A DNA stretch of 64,000 bases from Flavobacterium sp. CFS9 (GTDB lineage Bacteria; Bacteroidota; Bacteroidia; Flavobacteriales; Flavobacteriaceae). The position numbers were made by a program, and so were the translations under genes. The DNA lies in assembly GCF_041154745.1 (NCBI RefSeq), contig NZ_AP031573.1:4960001-5024000 (forward strand), written 5' to 3'. The stretch's first letter is position 1. Every line of letters starts with the position of its first letter. The notes beneath the pieces are model-generated. The model saw nothing but the letters and a program-made list of their open reading frames with translations, had not been told where the DNA came from and did not search any database. This document shows, one piece after another, positions 25,166 through 35,826 of this stretch.

Positions 25166-28100
25166 TTATTTTTTTTCAAAAGTCGCTTTACAATTATCAC
25201 ACATATCTATAATTTGCCCTGTTCGTGGACGAATTGCATTTGTAAAATTAATTTGATTTGGTAATGCACTTGGATTATCTATTAACAAACTATTTCCTGC
25301 ATGAAATTCTGAACAACATCCAACAGTATTTCCAGTTGCTGTTTTTGTTCCTATACCGCCTAATTTTTCAACAATGCCCTCTAATTGAGGTGCAATTACT
25401 GATGGAGGTGCTCCACTAATAGTAATCATTGTTTGACCATTTAATTCAGCACCTACGACAGTAGCAGGAGTTTGTCGAGACGCTGCTAACTCCGCTGCTG
25501 TGGCATTAACAGAATTAGTTAGCGTACTCATAGTTGAAGCTTTTTGTATTGAGTTAATCGTAGCATTTATACCTTTTGCTCCAATAACAGCTCCAGCAAT
25601 TTCGCCAATAACTTCCCCCCTTTGCTGTCCATTTCCATTAATAAGGTTATTTACTCCTTTATCAATAGATTTGCTAACTGCCTGTGATGTCCCAAAAGAA
25701 TTAGTTCCAATTGCATTATCAACTCTCAGCATAGATAATGGATTATTGCCCACAGCTCCCGCAACAGCCATATTTGCAATTCCTTTTACAGTACTAACAG
25801 GGTGAGTTACTGCATTGACCAATCCTTTAGCACTATTATACAGTCCACTTGCAACTCCATTGACATGAGCAGGAACTCCATTTGGTTTTGCATAAGCATG
25901 AGCATTCCAGACTGCCTGAAACCATGCTCCTTCTAGTCCTTCAAGCTCACGATGACTAATTACTTTATTTTCTGCAAAATTATAAGGAGATTGATAACTG
26001 TAGTTTTCCGCTAGTGGGTCAATTGACATAAACCTACCAATAGTCATATCATAATTTCTATACTTAAAGCTGTCCCAGTTCAATGATAGCTCATCTTGAC
26101 GCTCTTGACCTTGGAACTTATATTTATAATCAGGCTGCAGATTATCCATATTATACCCTTTGTGCTTCAGCCCAAAAGGATAATAGTTACTTTCTTCAAC
26201 AATTCTAAGAACATTATTTACAGGATTTCTATCATAACTCAATCTTACGTTACCCAAATGATCTCTATAATGATAAACATATTTTTGATATACATTATCA
26301 TAATACCCTCCCTCTGTAGGAAAAAATTGCAACGTTGGTCGTGATACAACATTTTGTTCACCTGCTAAGCTGGAACGATTATTCTCTACTGGAGGATCGA
26401 TTACCGGGTCGGTACCATCAATAGGAGGATCAGTGTCTCCCGGATCTTCAGGTGCCGGACCACCATAGTCGACATAGTTGTACTGAAAACCATCCAGATA
26501 ATCTGTTTTCGTGACAGTTTCGTTCGCACTAACAATTTTCTCCAGTTTTTGACCCGCTGCGTTGTAAATATACTCAATTGACCCACTTGTTCCAAATGTA
26601 ATTTTCTTAGGTAAATTGAGCTGATTGTATTGAATCTCAGTGATGCTTTTGTTTTTATCGGTAATCATATTGCCATTGGCATCATAAGTAAAATCATCAC
26701 CGGTTTTGTTTCCGTCCTTAAAACCTTCGTTGTCATTTCCGGCTGGACTGTCGGTTACTTTCGTTAACTGATTCGAGTTTTGATCCAAATAACCATAAGT
26801 CAAATCATCAATTTGGAAAACTATCGAAGGTGCATCACTAGCCCCATAACGCTGCAGGGAGGTAATGTTTCCGTTTTTGTCGTAACTCAAACTTTCATTA
26901 TAGGCGCCCGATGCCGGAATCGCATCATTGGGTTTGCTATAAATGGCACTGGTCAAACGGTTCAGATTGTCGTACTGATACCCATAGGAGCGCTTGGTCA
27001 CATCGGTATTGGTCTTCCAGGTAGTTTCTGAAATATTTCCGTTATACAAGGCTTGAACCTGTGAGTTGCCCGGCTGTTTGTCATAATTTATTTTAAAAGC
27101 GAACAGATCTTTAGGATCTGTGTCCTGCTGTAGCTCTTCGACATTGTTGATTCCGGTAAGCCAGCCTCTAATATTGTAACTGTAATGTACTTTCTGTAAA
27201 GGGCTTGTTACGTTGTTCCCTACATTCTTAACGATCAATTGCCCCAGATCATCATAACTATTGTTTGCTAAAACTTCAACGGTTCCGCCATTGATCTGAT
27301 GGGTATGGGTTAGCAAACGATCCTGAGGCGAATAGGTAAATTCTTCTTTTACTGTCAGTTCCGTATCTCCAGACTTACGTTTGTGTTTGGTAATACTGTA
27401 AAGCACCTTTCCGGTAAAATCAAGTTTACTATCGGTAGTAGTGTAACCGCTCAGATGATTCTGAATTCGGGTGCTTATAGCTCGGGCTTTGGTATCGTAA
27501 AAGGTGGTAGTGGTTTCTCCTAATGTTTCTGAGGAGGTAGTCAGGGCTCTTGTCCAGCTTCCGGTCACTAAACCTTTGGTATTATCTAAAACAGCCTGAT
27601 CTTCGACAGAAGCAGGTCTAACCGGAGCATTAGGATAATCATAGTCATCGTAATAAGTAACCGTTAAAAGTTTAAAATTTACCGGAGCATTATTATTGCT
27701 ATAGTATATCGTTATATTGTCGCCTATAGTTCCTATATAGCCTCTGCTTTCATACAGAACAGTAGCCGTATTCTGTTCATCCTGCAACGATTTTCTATTG
27801 GCGGATCCCGGAGGTACACCGCTCCAACCTGTATAAACAGGTCTGCCAAAACCATCGTATTTGGTAATGAGCCAGCCTTCAGCGGTTTCATCTTTAAAAG
27901 GCGAAAAAGCCGGCCCCGTCGCGACGGGACGATCGAGTTTGTCATAGACAATATACTCCCATTGTTTTCCGGGTAGTTTTTTTTCCACCAGACGATTGCG
28001 ATGATCGTATTTGTACTGATAACACAAGCCGTTTAAAACATCATTGCTAACAACACCTGTTACTTTTGGCGGCAGTACATAGCTCAGATTGCCATACCTG

Positions 28101-28894
28101 TCATAAACATAGTAAGTGTCATGTTTATCACCTGAATTGTAAGTTCTTTTAAGGATGACCTGCCCTTCTTTGTTTTTAAATTCTACTGTGGAGCCTGATG
28201 ATTCACTTGGATTTGCTGTTGTATTTTCATCATAGGTTATGGTTTTATACAATTGATTGGCTGCATAATTGCCCTCATCTGAAAAAGCAGTGCTAAACAG
28301 TCCCAATCCCGCATCCCAGGTTGCAGTGGCTGTAAATAATCTTACTTCATCAGCAGTGTTGGTCTGATAATCCATTTTGATTTCGTGTCCGCTATCCATA
28401 GCCCAAGCATCCCCTGGAGCTGCTTGTCTTAATACTCTGTTCAGAGGAGAGGCTTCCAGTTTTTTCTGAGAAAATGGATTAGCTGTATTATCATACGTCT
28501 GGGTACCGTAAAAACCTGTTAACGCATTGATAGCAACAGCAGGATCTATTCGGGTATAATTATCCCCTCCGTTCTGGGAAGCATAAGGCAAATATTCTTT
28601 GACTTGTCTTCCAAAAACATCATACTCCACAGGAGTAATGATATCTTTTCCACCTTCTCCCTGACCAATAGCAATGGTTTGTACCGGACGTCCGAGTCCG
28701 TCAAAATAGGTTATGCTTTGATTTTTCTCGTCTTTGGTCAGCGCATTTAGACCTGCAGTCTGAACCGGTTTCTTTGGCGTTACTGTATAAATATAGTTAT
28801 CATCACTAAAAGTCTGGGCTTTTGCGCCAAAACCGATAAGGAATACTAAAATTAACAGCGGTATATATTTTTTCATTAGGTTGTAATTTCTCAT
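25166..28894 (-). CDS. RHS-repeat protein with DUF6443-like N-terminus and deaminase-like toxin tip
   Basis: This secreted 1242-residue protein is a likely polymorphic toxin. A signal peptide is visible (IPLLILVFLIGFGAKAQ); a start at 28876 is also possible. The N-terminal region (ITYFDGLGRPVQTIAIG) fits DUF6443, followed by YD/RHS repeats and the core motif YRDHLGNVRLSY, then GRFMSIDPLAENY, after which the toxin domain is variable. The last 60 residues contain GCCSEFHAGNSLL (Cys1194-Ser-Glu1196) and RPRTGQIIDMCDNC (Cys1232, Cys1235). This is the CxE ... CxxC zinc-site pattern of YwqJ-like nucleotide/nucleic-acid deaminases, with Ser replacing the usual Ala. The immunity gene follows. A 30-bp gap links it to the DUF5977 protein upstream. 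Confidence 0.85.
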   Translation of the reverse strand: MRNYNLMKKYIPLLILVFLIGFGAKAQTFSDDNYIYTVTPKKPVQTAGLNALTKDEKNQSITYFDGLGRPVQTIAIGQGEGGKDIITPVEYDVFGRQVKEYLPYASQNGGDNYTRIDPAVAINALTGFYGTQTYDNTANPFSQKKLEASPLNRVLRQAAPGDAWAMDSGHEIKMDYQTNTADEVRLFTATATWDAGLGLFSTAFSDEGNYAANQLYKTITYDENTTANPSESSGSTVEFKNKEGQVILKRTYNSGDKHDTYYVYDRYGNLSYVLPPKVTGVVSNDVLNGLCYQYKYDHRNRLVEKKLPGKQWEYIVYDKLDRPVATGPAFSPFKDETAEGWLITKYDGFGRPVYTGWSGVPPGSANRKSLQDEQNTATVLYESRGYIGTIGDNITIYYSNNNAPVNFKLLTVTYYDDYDYPNAPVRPASVEDQAVLDNTKGLVTGSWTRALTTSSETLGETTTTFYDTKARAISTRIQNHLSGYTTTDSKLDFTGKVLYSITKHKRKSGDTELTVKEEFTYSPQDRLLTHTHQINGGTVEVLANNSYDDLGQLIVKNVGNNVTSPLQKVHYSYNIRGWLTGINNVEELQQDTDPKDLFAFKINYDKQPGNSQVQALYNGNISETTWKTNTDVTKRSYGYQYDNLNRLTSAIYSKPNDAIPASGAYNESLSYDKNGNITSLQRYGASDAPSIVFQIDDLTYGYLDQNSNQLTKVTDSPAGNDNEGFKDGNKTGDDFTYDANGNMITDKNKSITEIQYNQLNLPKKITFGTSGSIEYIYNAAGQKLEKIVSANETVTKTDYLDGFQYNYVDYGGPAPEDPGDTDPPIDGTDPVIDPPVENNRSSLAGEQNVVSRPTLQFFPTEGGYYDNVYQKYVYHYRDHLGNVRLSYDRNPVNNVLRIVEESNYYPFGLKHKGYNMDNLQPDYKYKFQGQERQDELSLNWDSFKYRNYDMTIGRFMSIDPLAENYSYQSPYNFAENKVISHRELEGLEGAWFQAVWNAHAYAKPNGVPAHVNGVASGLYNSAKGLVNAVTHPVSTVKGIANMAVAGAVGNNPLSMLRVDNAIGTNSFGTSQAVSKSIDKGVNNLINGNGQQRGEVIGEIAGAVIGAKGINATINSIQKASTMSTLTNSVNATAAELAASRQTPATVVGAELNGQTMITISGAPPSVIAPQLEGIVEKLGGIGTKTATGNTVGCCSEFHAGNSLLIDNPSALPNQINFTNAIRPRTGQIIDMCDNCKATFEKK

Positions 28895-28924
28895 TAAAAA
28901 ATAAATCTAAATATTCACTTTACA

Positions 28925-31900
28925 TTAGTGATTGTCATACGTACAGGTTCCATGGGTATTGGCGTAATTCTGACCGTTAGTATTTATATCACTAGACGCC
29001 ATAAAATTAGCATTCCTCTGGCTCGCAGTAGAGAAGTATGTACCAAAAGGAACTGTATAGGTTACTGTTGATCCTATAGATCCTGTTCCACAATTGTTTC
29101 GGATAAAATCCTCACTTCTTTGTTCATTATAAAAACCACAGACCCCATTGGCATTGGCATAATTCTGTCCGTTTTGAGCCACATCATTCTGGGCTTTCAT
29201 ATTGGCATCTGCCTGTGATGATTCTGACCAATGAGTACCAGCAGCCACGGTATAGGTAACAGCCGAACCCCATTGACCTGCGGGACAATTATTTTTTGTA
29301 AAAATGCCACTGGTGGCTGTATTGTAAAAACGACAAGTCCCATTATTATTGGCATGGGCCTGACCAAATACATCACATCTTTGATTAGCCCTGTAATCTG
29401 CATCAAACTGCGACTCTCTCGATGTAATTCGTCCCGCCGGAAGTGAATAATCTGAAGAAGACCCTACACTGCCTGCAGGGCAATTGTCTTTAGCATATGA
29501 TTTAGTAATGGCTGCACTGTAAAAGGTGCAATACCCTTTAGCATTAGCATTGGCCAGTCCATTATTGTTCACATCCTGTTGTGCCAAATCATCTGCAGCT
29601 GCCTGTGACTCTCTCGAGAAGTGTCTTCCAGCAGGAACGATGTAGACCTCTGTTGAACCCTCTCCACCCGACGGACAATTATTTTTGGTGAATGAACCAC
29701 TTTTTTCAGTATTGGCGAAAGTACAATACCCATTAGTATTGGCATTGGTCCTACCATTTGCATTAAATAAAGTCAATCCTTTTGAATCAGCATGAGCTTG
29801 TGAATCTGTTGAAGTTTCGGCACCTGCGATCTGACTAAAAAACACGCTTGACCCTACTCCACCGGGAGCACAATTATCCTTAGTAAAGGAACCGCTAAAG
29901 GCGATACTGCTGAATGTACAATACCCATTCGTATTAGCATAAACCTCACCTTTTGCGTTGAATAAAGCCAATCCTTTTGCATCTGCATCAGCTTGTGAAA
30001 GTGTTGAAGTTTTAGCACCTTCAACCTGGCTATAAGGTACACTTGATCCTACTCCACCGGTATCACAATTAATTCTGGTAAATGAACCGCTTAAAGCAAT
30101 ACTTCTGTACGTACACTCTCCTTTACTATTGGCATTGATCTGACCGTTTGTATTGAATAAGGCCAGTCCTTTTGAATCGGCATGAGCCTGAGAAATATCT
30201 GAAGTCTCCGCTCCTGCCACCTGACTAAAAGGTACAGTTGATCCTACTCCACCCGCATCACAATTATCTTTGGTAAAGGATCCGCTTAGAGCAATACTTT
30301 TAAATGTACAATATCCTTTAGCATTGGCGTTGATCTGACCGTTTGTATTGAATAAGCCTAGTCCTTTTGAATCGGCATGGGCCTGAGAAATTGTTGAGGT
30401 TTCCGCGCCTTCAGCCTGACTAAAAAACACATCTGATCCGACACCACCAGCCGGACAATTAGTTTTTCTGAACAAACCGCTTCGGGCAATACTTCTGTAC
30501 GTGCACTCTCCTTTGCTATTAGCATTGGCCTGTCCGTTTGCATTTATATCTGCCAATGCTTTTCTATTGGCATCTTCCTGTGAAATCGTTGAAGTATATA
30601 CCCCGGCAGCTACTACATATTCTATTGGTGAACTACTACCTCCAACAGGACAGTCATTTTTTGTAAATACTTGGCTCTGTCTCGTGTTTTCATAGATAAT
30701 CTGCCCTTTATAATTGTAACGATATACTTGTAAAATGTTTTTATCCTTATCCCTGACCGATTTTAATCTGTTAAGTTCATCATACTCATAATAACTTACC
30801 AATCCCTTTGGATCGGTCATGCTGCTTATTCCTATTAAAGGCATATAAGTGTAGGTCGTTACCATACTTTTGTCCAGTGCCGAATCATTACGCAATGCAC
30901 TTAGTGCTGTTATTAAAGAAGCTTCATTTCCTGTCCTGGAGGATGCATTTTCTATGGCTGTAATTAAATTGGCAGGAATAACAACAGGTTTGATGCTCTC
31001 TATTTTTGCCACCACCTGACTTCTGTTATACCCCCACACTACCGTTATATTAGCATCTGTCGTCATCAAAGCGGGAGTTGTATTGTCTGTAGTTACGGAC
31101 CCTATAAAATTCACATTTCCACTTAAGTCATAACCATAAAATTTTCTCTTTTCTACAGGATTGACATTTATTCCTTTTGAAAAAGATACGGGCTTAAATA
31201 AATTACTTAAAACAGACTTAAATTCATATTTATAAGAGTCGCTTACTTCTCCGTTTTTCTTGTTTACGATTTGCACTACCGGTGAAACAAAATTTTTATT
31301 GACCATAGCCTGAGAAACAGCATCCGCAAAATCATAAGGATAGAAGATTTCATTTACTACTTTAGTCTTAGTATCATATGTAGTTGTGACCTTTTTTTGC
31401 TTATAATGATCATTATATTCTATTTCAACCGCTCGGTCTACAGGCTCATCTTTATAATATTCCGTTGTTTTTTTGTTGTAAATAAATTTATCACTATCAA
31501 ACTCTTTGTATACATTAAAATAGTAAAAATCTTTAACTGTATGTCCTGGTCCAATCTCTTGATTGGCACTCTTAGCCACCTTAGAATCAATTTTTAAACT
31601 TTTAGGATAATTAGGATTATTTAGGATCGTCAATGGCGCACGATCTAAGTTTATGCCAGTATCAAAATAGAGATTGGTTTCTTCAGAAAGTTTTTTACCG
31701 GTTGTGGTAATCGTATTATTGGAATAGATTAATTTACTTTTTTCAGAACCTACAGACAAATCCTGTCCTGCCGGCTGAGAGGGAAAAGTGGTCGATATTA
31801 TTGACGGCGTATTAAACTGCGTCATTTTGTACCCTTGAGGGTAAATCATTTTCTTAACCCCATAACTTCCAGCTCCGGGTAAATAAGTATAGGAAACAGT

Positions 31901-34105
31901 ATTATTTGCAGCCGATCCAAAATTTCCGCCGCAATTGCTGCATAAAAACTTTTCGGGTATTAAACTTTTAATTTTTACTACACACTCTTTTACAGAAAGA
32001 TATCCCACCGGAGAACTGTTATTCATGCCAAGATTATAAGGTCTTGAACTTGCATTTAAAACATTTTCATTTAGGGGAATTTCTGCATAAGGGAACTGGA
32101 TATCTGTCCTAGTTGGCGCCGTCTCTTTTGATGCATAAGTGGTAAATAAATCAACATTGCCGTTAAACTGAATTCCACTTCCTAATCCGGCAGTATCTGT
32201 ATAATCATAGTATTTTGTCACGGGTTCCCCTATGGCGGGATAGTCTGTTGTTGAACTCACTCTTATCCCCCCTACAGGAACAGTACCTCCATCGCTGGTG
32301 TGTTGTGCAACAACAGCATCATAAAAATTTAAGTTTATTTCTGCCTCCAGATTTTGTGTTCTATTGTAGTCCGTTCGAATTTTAAATTCATAGGTCCCAG
32401 CCGGAATAATAAACTTACCACTGCTGTCCTTAGTTACTGCACAATTATTAAAACTCAAACAATTGCTATCAATTTGTGACAATTCGTTTAATTGCAAAGA
32501 TACAATCGGGATGTCTTTCCCCTCTTGTGTACGGGTTCTGGGAACTAATGTATAATAAGGCGTAGTCGGATCAAAACCAACTGGTAGCTCTGCAGAAGTC
32601 CTGCGAATACTCATATCTATAAAATTTACGTTCCCAATATAATGACTTAAGGTTGCTACGACATTACTATCAAAAGTTTTAGTAAAAACACTTTCTTTAA
32701 CAGGATTGGCATTTTCTGAAAAATCGGATTTAAACTGTAATTTAATCCCAACATTGGGTTCGTTATTCGAACTCTCGTTTTTAATCGCTAAATTTTGCTC
32801 ATACTGTACCTCAGTTCTTCCTCCTGTTGGATAATAAATCGTTTTCAAAGCGCCCTTTTGGGTTTCGAAAAAATTGGGCTTTTTATTCGCATTATAGTTT
32901 GTTCCCTCCACTAAAAAAGGAGTATTGTTATTTGCTCCGTTGGAAAATCCCCAATAATCCAAATTGTTAGGATAATCGTAAATAGTATTAGCAAAATCCG
33001 GTAGGTCTGCATTATAATAGTCAAAACCGTGAAAGAATATGTTATTTTTAATAATATTGTCCAGTACATTTCTCCTGCCTGAATAACTAAAACTGTAAGA
33101 ACTTACCGTTTTATCATTCATATCTTTTACAATGATTTTATTGTAAACTTCATAATTGTTCAATTTTATATAATTGAAACTAATCTTAAAATTTTTAGTA
33201 TCAATCGATTTTAAAATCTTTCTTTTTATAATGTCGTTAGTACACCCTTGGTTGTTTACATCAGCCACAGGAGGAGTACGTTTTTTAATTTGAAGACTTG
33301 CATAAAAATTGTAAGTCATAAAGTCATTGTCATCGTAAACAAAGTTGATTTGCTCGCCATTATTTACAATAATCTTTGATAATTGCCAACTTGAGGTATA
33401 AGTCGGAAGACCTTCCTCAAGAAAAGCATTGTATCCCCTAAAAGGCGTATTGACCTCCTTCTGTTCAAAAAAATACTGATTTGCACTGGCATCTGTTAAA
33501 ATGAAGCCTTCAATAATTTGATCATTGTTTGCATTTCTTAGTATTTGAATTTTATTGTCATGTTTTGATAAAAAAGCCGGGGTTCCGTCTATGCCGATTT
33601 TAAACGAAAAACGAATCCCATTTACACTTACATTGTATTTATCGGCCTCTCCGTCATAAAAGTTTGAAGCCATTTTATTGGCTTCGTGATCCATAATCAC
33701 ATCATTATTAATGTAATTGTTTATGATTTGTTTCGTCGCTGCATTATTAAATCCTCTTGGATGTTCGTCCGGTAAACCTCTTACTTCTCTGCTCACGACA
33801 CCTCCCACACTTAATTGCCACCCCAATCCCATTATCGATGGTGTTTCTTCTAATCGGTTTCCGCTATAATTGTAACTCAATTGAATAGGCAGACTAAGTT
33901 CTCCTACATTTCCGGTAAAAAGTTCAATATTTTTTTGCAATCTACCATAAAATAGATTTACAGGTATTTCTCCAAAGGTTCCCAATCGTGCCGCTTCAGG
34001 AGAAACCGGAAACGTTAACAAATCGGGATTTAAGGTACTTTGCTGGCTATAAGCCGCATTCCAAAAAACAAAAATTAACAAAAATCGGGTTATTACTTTC
34101 TTCAT
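28925..34105 (-). CDS. Very large secreted protein with C-terminal DUF5977-type repeats
   Basis: This 1726-residue protein has a signal peptide (FLLIFVFWNAAYSQ). The N-terminal 1100 residues contain motifs of the Bacteroidota RHS-associated type (LSYNYSGNRLEETPSIMGLGWQLSVGGV, then YYEYDELNRLKSVRDKDKN) but lack a compact RHS core. The last 586 residues are nine tandem units of 63-65 residues, each with a central NC..GG.GS, an ASQ..AD block and a C-terminal NANxxGxC. These match DUF5977. It sits 30 bp before the RHS toxin gene and probably belongs to the same secretion or display assembly. There is no T9SS tail, so the repeats are the exposed end. Confidence 0.8.
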   Translation of the reverse strand: MKKVITRFLLIFVFWNAAYSQQSTLNPDLLTFPVSPEAARLGTFGEIPVNLFYGRLQKNIELFTGNVGELSLPIQLSYNYSGNRLEETPSIMGLGWQLSVGGVVSREVRGLPDEHPRGFNNAATKQIINNYINNDVIMDHEANKMASNFYDGEADKYNVSVNGIRFSFKIGIDGTPAFLSKHDNKIQILRNANNDQIIEGFILTDASANQYFFEQKEVNTPFRGYNAFLEEGLPTYTSSWQLSKIIVNNGEQINFVYDDNDFMTYNFYASLQIKKRTPPVADVNNQGCTNDIIKRKILKSIDTKNFKISFNYIKLNNYEVYNKIIVKDMNDKTVSSYSFSYSGRRNVLDNIIKNNIFFHGFDYYNADLPDFANTIYDYPNNLDYWGFSNGANNNTPFLVEGTNYNANKKPNFFETQKGALKTIYYPTGGRTEVQYEQNLAIKNESSNNEPNVGIKLQFKSDFSENANPVKESVFTKTFDSNVVATLSHYIGNVNFIDMSIRRTSAELPVGFDPTTPYYTLVPRTRTQEGKDIPIVSLQLNELSQIDSNCLSFNNCAVTKDSSGKFIIPAGTYEFKIRTDYNRTQNLEAEINLNFYDAVVAQHTSDGGTVPVGGIRVSSTTDYPAIGEPVTKYYDYTDTAGLGSGIQFNGNVDLFTTYASKETAPTRTDIQFPYAEIPLNENVLNASSRPYNLGMNNSSPVGYLSVKECVVKIKSLIPEKFLCSNCGGNFGSAANNTVSYTYLPGAGSYGVKKMIYPQGYKMTQFNTPSIISTTFPSQPAGQDLSVGSEKSKLIYSNNTITTTGKKLSEETNLYFDTGINLDRAPLTILNNPNYPKSLKIDSKVAKSANQEIGPGHTVKDFYYFNVYKEFDSDKFIYNKKTTEYYKDEPVDRAVEIEYNDHYKQKKVTTTYDTKTKVVNEIFYPYDFADAVSQAMVNKNFVSPVVQIVNKKNGEVSDSYKYEFKSVLSNLFKPVSFSKGINVNPVEKRKFYGYDLSGNVNFIGSVTTDNTTPALMTTDANITVVWGYNRSQVVAKIESIKPVVIPANLITAIENASSRTGNEASLITALSALRNDSALDKSMVTTYTYMPLIGISSMTDPKGLVSYYEYDELNRLKSVRDKDKNILQVYRYNYKGQIIYENTRQSQVFTKNDCPVGGSSSPIEYVVAAGVYTSTISQEDANRKALADINANGQANANSKGECTYRSIARSGLFRKTNCPAGGVGSDVFFSQAEGAETSTISQAHADSKGLGLFNTNGQINANAKGYCTFKSIALSGSFTKDNCDAGGVGSTVPFSQVAGAETSDISQAHADSKGLALFNTNGQINANSKGECTYRSIALSGSFTRINCDTGGVGSSVPYSQVEGAKTSTLSQADADAKGLALFNAKGEVYANTNGYCTFSSIAFSGSFTKDNCAPGGVGSSVFFSQIAGAETSTDSQAHADSKGLTLFNANGRTNANTNGYCTFANTEKSGSFTKNNCPSGGEGSTEVYIVPAGRHFSRESQAAADDLAQQDVNNNGLANANAKGYCTFYSAAITKSYAKDNCPAGSVGSSSDYSLPAGRITSRESQFDADYRANQRCDVFGQAHANNNGTCRFYNTATSGIFTKNNCPAGQWGSAVTYTVAAGTHWSESSQADANMKAQNDVAQNGQNYANANGVCGFYNEQRSEDFIRNNCGTGSIGSTVTYTVPFGTYFSTASQRNANFMASSDINTNGQNYANTHGTCTYDNH
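28928..30685. repeat. Nine tandem ~195-bp coding repeats (DUF5977-type)
   Basis: The translated units are 63-65 residues, with conserved Cys near position 14 and another near the end of each unit. The central units (2-5) are closest to each other; the outer units are more diverged. The array is inside the 1726-residue gene and in frame. Confidence 0.85.
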
Positions 34106-34161
34106 AATTTTAAACTATTAAACTGACACTGGCAGTTAAACAAATTATTTCCTTGTGTTTT

Positions 34162-35826
34162 TTAATTAACAGATTTAATCACTTTTACAGATTCCGTTTT
34201 CACATCGGTTCTGATTTTAATAATGTAGATTCCTTCTGAGTATCCGCTCAAATTGACCGGTACGGTTCTGCTGTTGATGTCAAATTCCTGTAAAGTACGT
34301 CCGGTGATATCGATCACAGTAGCAGTACCTTCTTTAAAATCGTACCCTATAATCACATTGGTGTAAGTGGATGCAGGATTCGGAATGGCTTCGATACTAG
34401 ACTTTACTTTATCTACTTTTGTTTTGTCTTTGAGCTTTACTACCCAAAAATCATTGCCTCCCATACTGCCGTTTTTATCTCTCGATGCGGCCGAATTGGA
34501 GGTTCCTGCCATCAGATAGCCTCCGTCTCTGGTCTCGATTAACTTCCTAAGGATATCTTCTCCGGCACTGCCTACGGTTTTGTTCCAGATTTCTTCTCCT
34601 TTATCGTCAATTTTCATCGCAATATAATCGTTGATGCCTTCTTTTTCTTTACTGACGGAGTTAAGTGCTTTGGCAACGATCCCTTCACGCGGGCGCCTGC
34701 TTTCGCTTTGTGCATAACCGCCTATGAGATAGCTTTGATCTTTATTTTCTACCAGAGAGGTCAGGATGTCTGTTTTTCCAAAGTCATAGGTTTTGCTCCA
34801 TACCACCCCTCCGTCTTTATCGAGTTTCAGTATCCAGTAATCGGTTCCGTTTCCGACTATACCGCCCATAGTGGTTAACGCATTTTTACTGTTGGAATTT
34901 CCTCCGGCAATATAACCGCCATCAGCTGTCTGGTGAATGACATAAGGCTGATCGTCTCCTTCGGCTCCATAAGTACTTTGCCATTGGATTTCTCCTGTAT
35001 CATTTATTTTAAGAACCCAAAAATCTCCAATTCCTTTATTGTTCTCGGTTTTATCCCCTGAAACAGGCGAGTTGGAATAACCTGCCAGTATGTATCCATT
35101 ATCTGTGGTTTGCTCCATACTCCTCAACACATCGGTATAGGCTCCTCCGTAAGTCTTTTGCCATTCGACATCGCCCTGTTTGTCCAGTTTAACAATCCAG
35201 TAGTCCATATTACCTCGGCATTTCTCTGATTTGTTAAACTGATCTGCTTTTTTGGTTGCCTGAGGGGTTCCGTTTGTCCCGGTAAGTACATTCCCTGAAT
35301 AATCGGAACTCGAAGATCCTCCTAACATATAACCTCCGTCTTTGGTTTGAAAAGCGCATAAGAGTTCGTCTTTTCCTTTACCGCCAATGGTTCTTTGCCA
35401 TTGTTCACTGCCCGAAGCATCTAATTTGATGACCCAAAAGTCAGTAAGTCCTTTGCATTTTTCATTCTTTTGAAAACCTCTTCCCGAATCTGAAGTTCCT
35501 GCCAGAATAAAACCTCCGTCTCTGGTGTTTTTAATGCTCTGCAGTAAATCAAATCCGCTTCCGCCTATGCTTTTCTGCCAGACCAGATCTCCTTTTTCAC
35601 TCATTTTCCAGATCCAGTAATCCAGATCCCCATGATTATCATCGTCTTTATTTCCGGTTTTATTTGACAGAGAGCTGCCCGCGAGAATAAAACCGTAATC
35701 GGCCGTAGGCTGTGCATCAAACAAATAATCAGCGTGCTGCCCCCCATATGATTTTTCCCAGAGGATGTCCTGAGAATACATAAAGAAGGGGAAGATCAAA
35801 AAAAGTAACAGGTAACGTTTTTTCAT
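34162..35826 (-). CDS. Secreted repeat protein with T9SS C-terminal sorting domain
   Basis: I start it at the ATG at 35826; the upstream in-frame start is a TTG that only adds 10 residues before the signal peptide (RYLLLFLIFPFFMYSQ). The 554-residue product consists of about nine beta-propeller-like units of roughly 45-70 residues, each with a DGGYxLAG(T/S)S core and a WQ(K/R)(T/S)xGG segment. The last 80 residues (IEAIPNPASTYTNVIIGY to VIKSVN) form a type A T9SS sorting domain, so it should cross the outer membrane by T9SS. It lies 56 bp upstream of the large RHS-associated gene on the same strand and may be co-expressed with it. Confidence 0.85.
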   Translation of the reverse strand: MKKRYLLLFLIFPFFMYSQDILWEKSYGGQHADYLFDAQPTADYGFILAGSSLSNKTGNKDDDNHGDLDYWIWKMSEKGDLVWQKSIGGSGFDLLQSIKNTRDGGFILAGTSDSGRGFQKNEKCKGLTDFWVIKLDASGSEQWQRTIGGKGKDELLCAFQTKDGGYMLGGSSSSDYSGNVLTGTNGTPQATKKADQFNKSEKCRGNMDYWIVKLDKQGDVEWQKTYGGAYTDVLRSMEQTTDNGYILAGYSNSPVSGDKTENNKGIGDFWVLKINDTGEIQWQSTYGAEGDDQPYVIHQTADGGYIAGGNSNSKNALTTMGGIVGNGTDYWILKLDKDGGVVWSKTYDFGKTDILTSLVENKDQSYLIGGYAQSESRRPREGIVAKALNSVSKEKEGINDYIAMKIDDKGEEIWNKTVGSAGEDILRKLIETRDGGYLMAGTSNSAASRDKNGSMGGNDFWVVKLKDKTKVDKVKSSIEAIPNPASTYTNVIIGYDFKEGTATVIDITGRTLQEFDINSRTVPVNLSGYSEGIYIIKIRTDVKTESVKVIKSVN

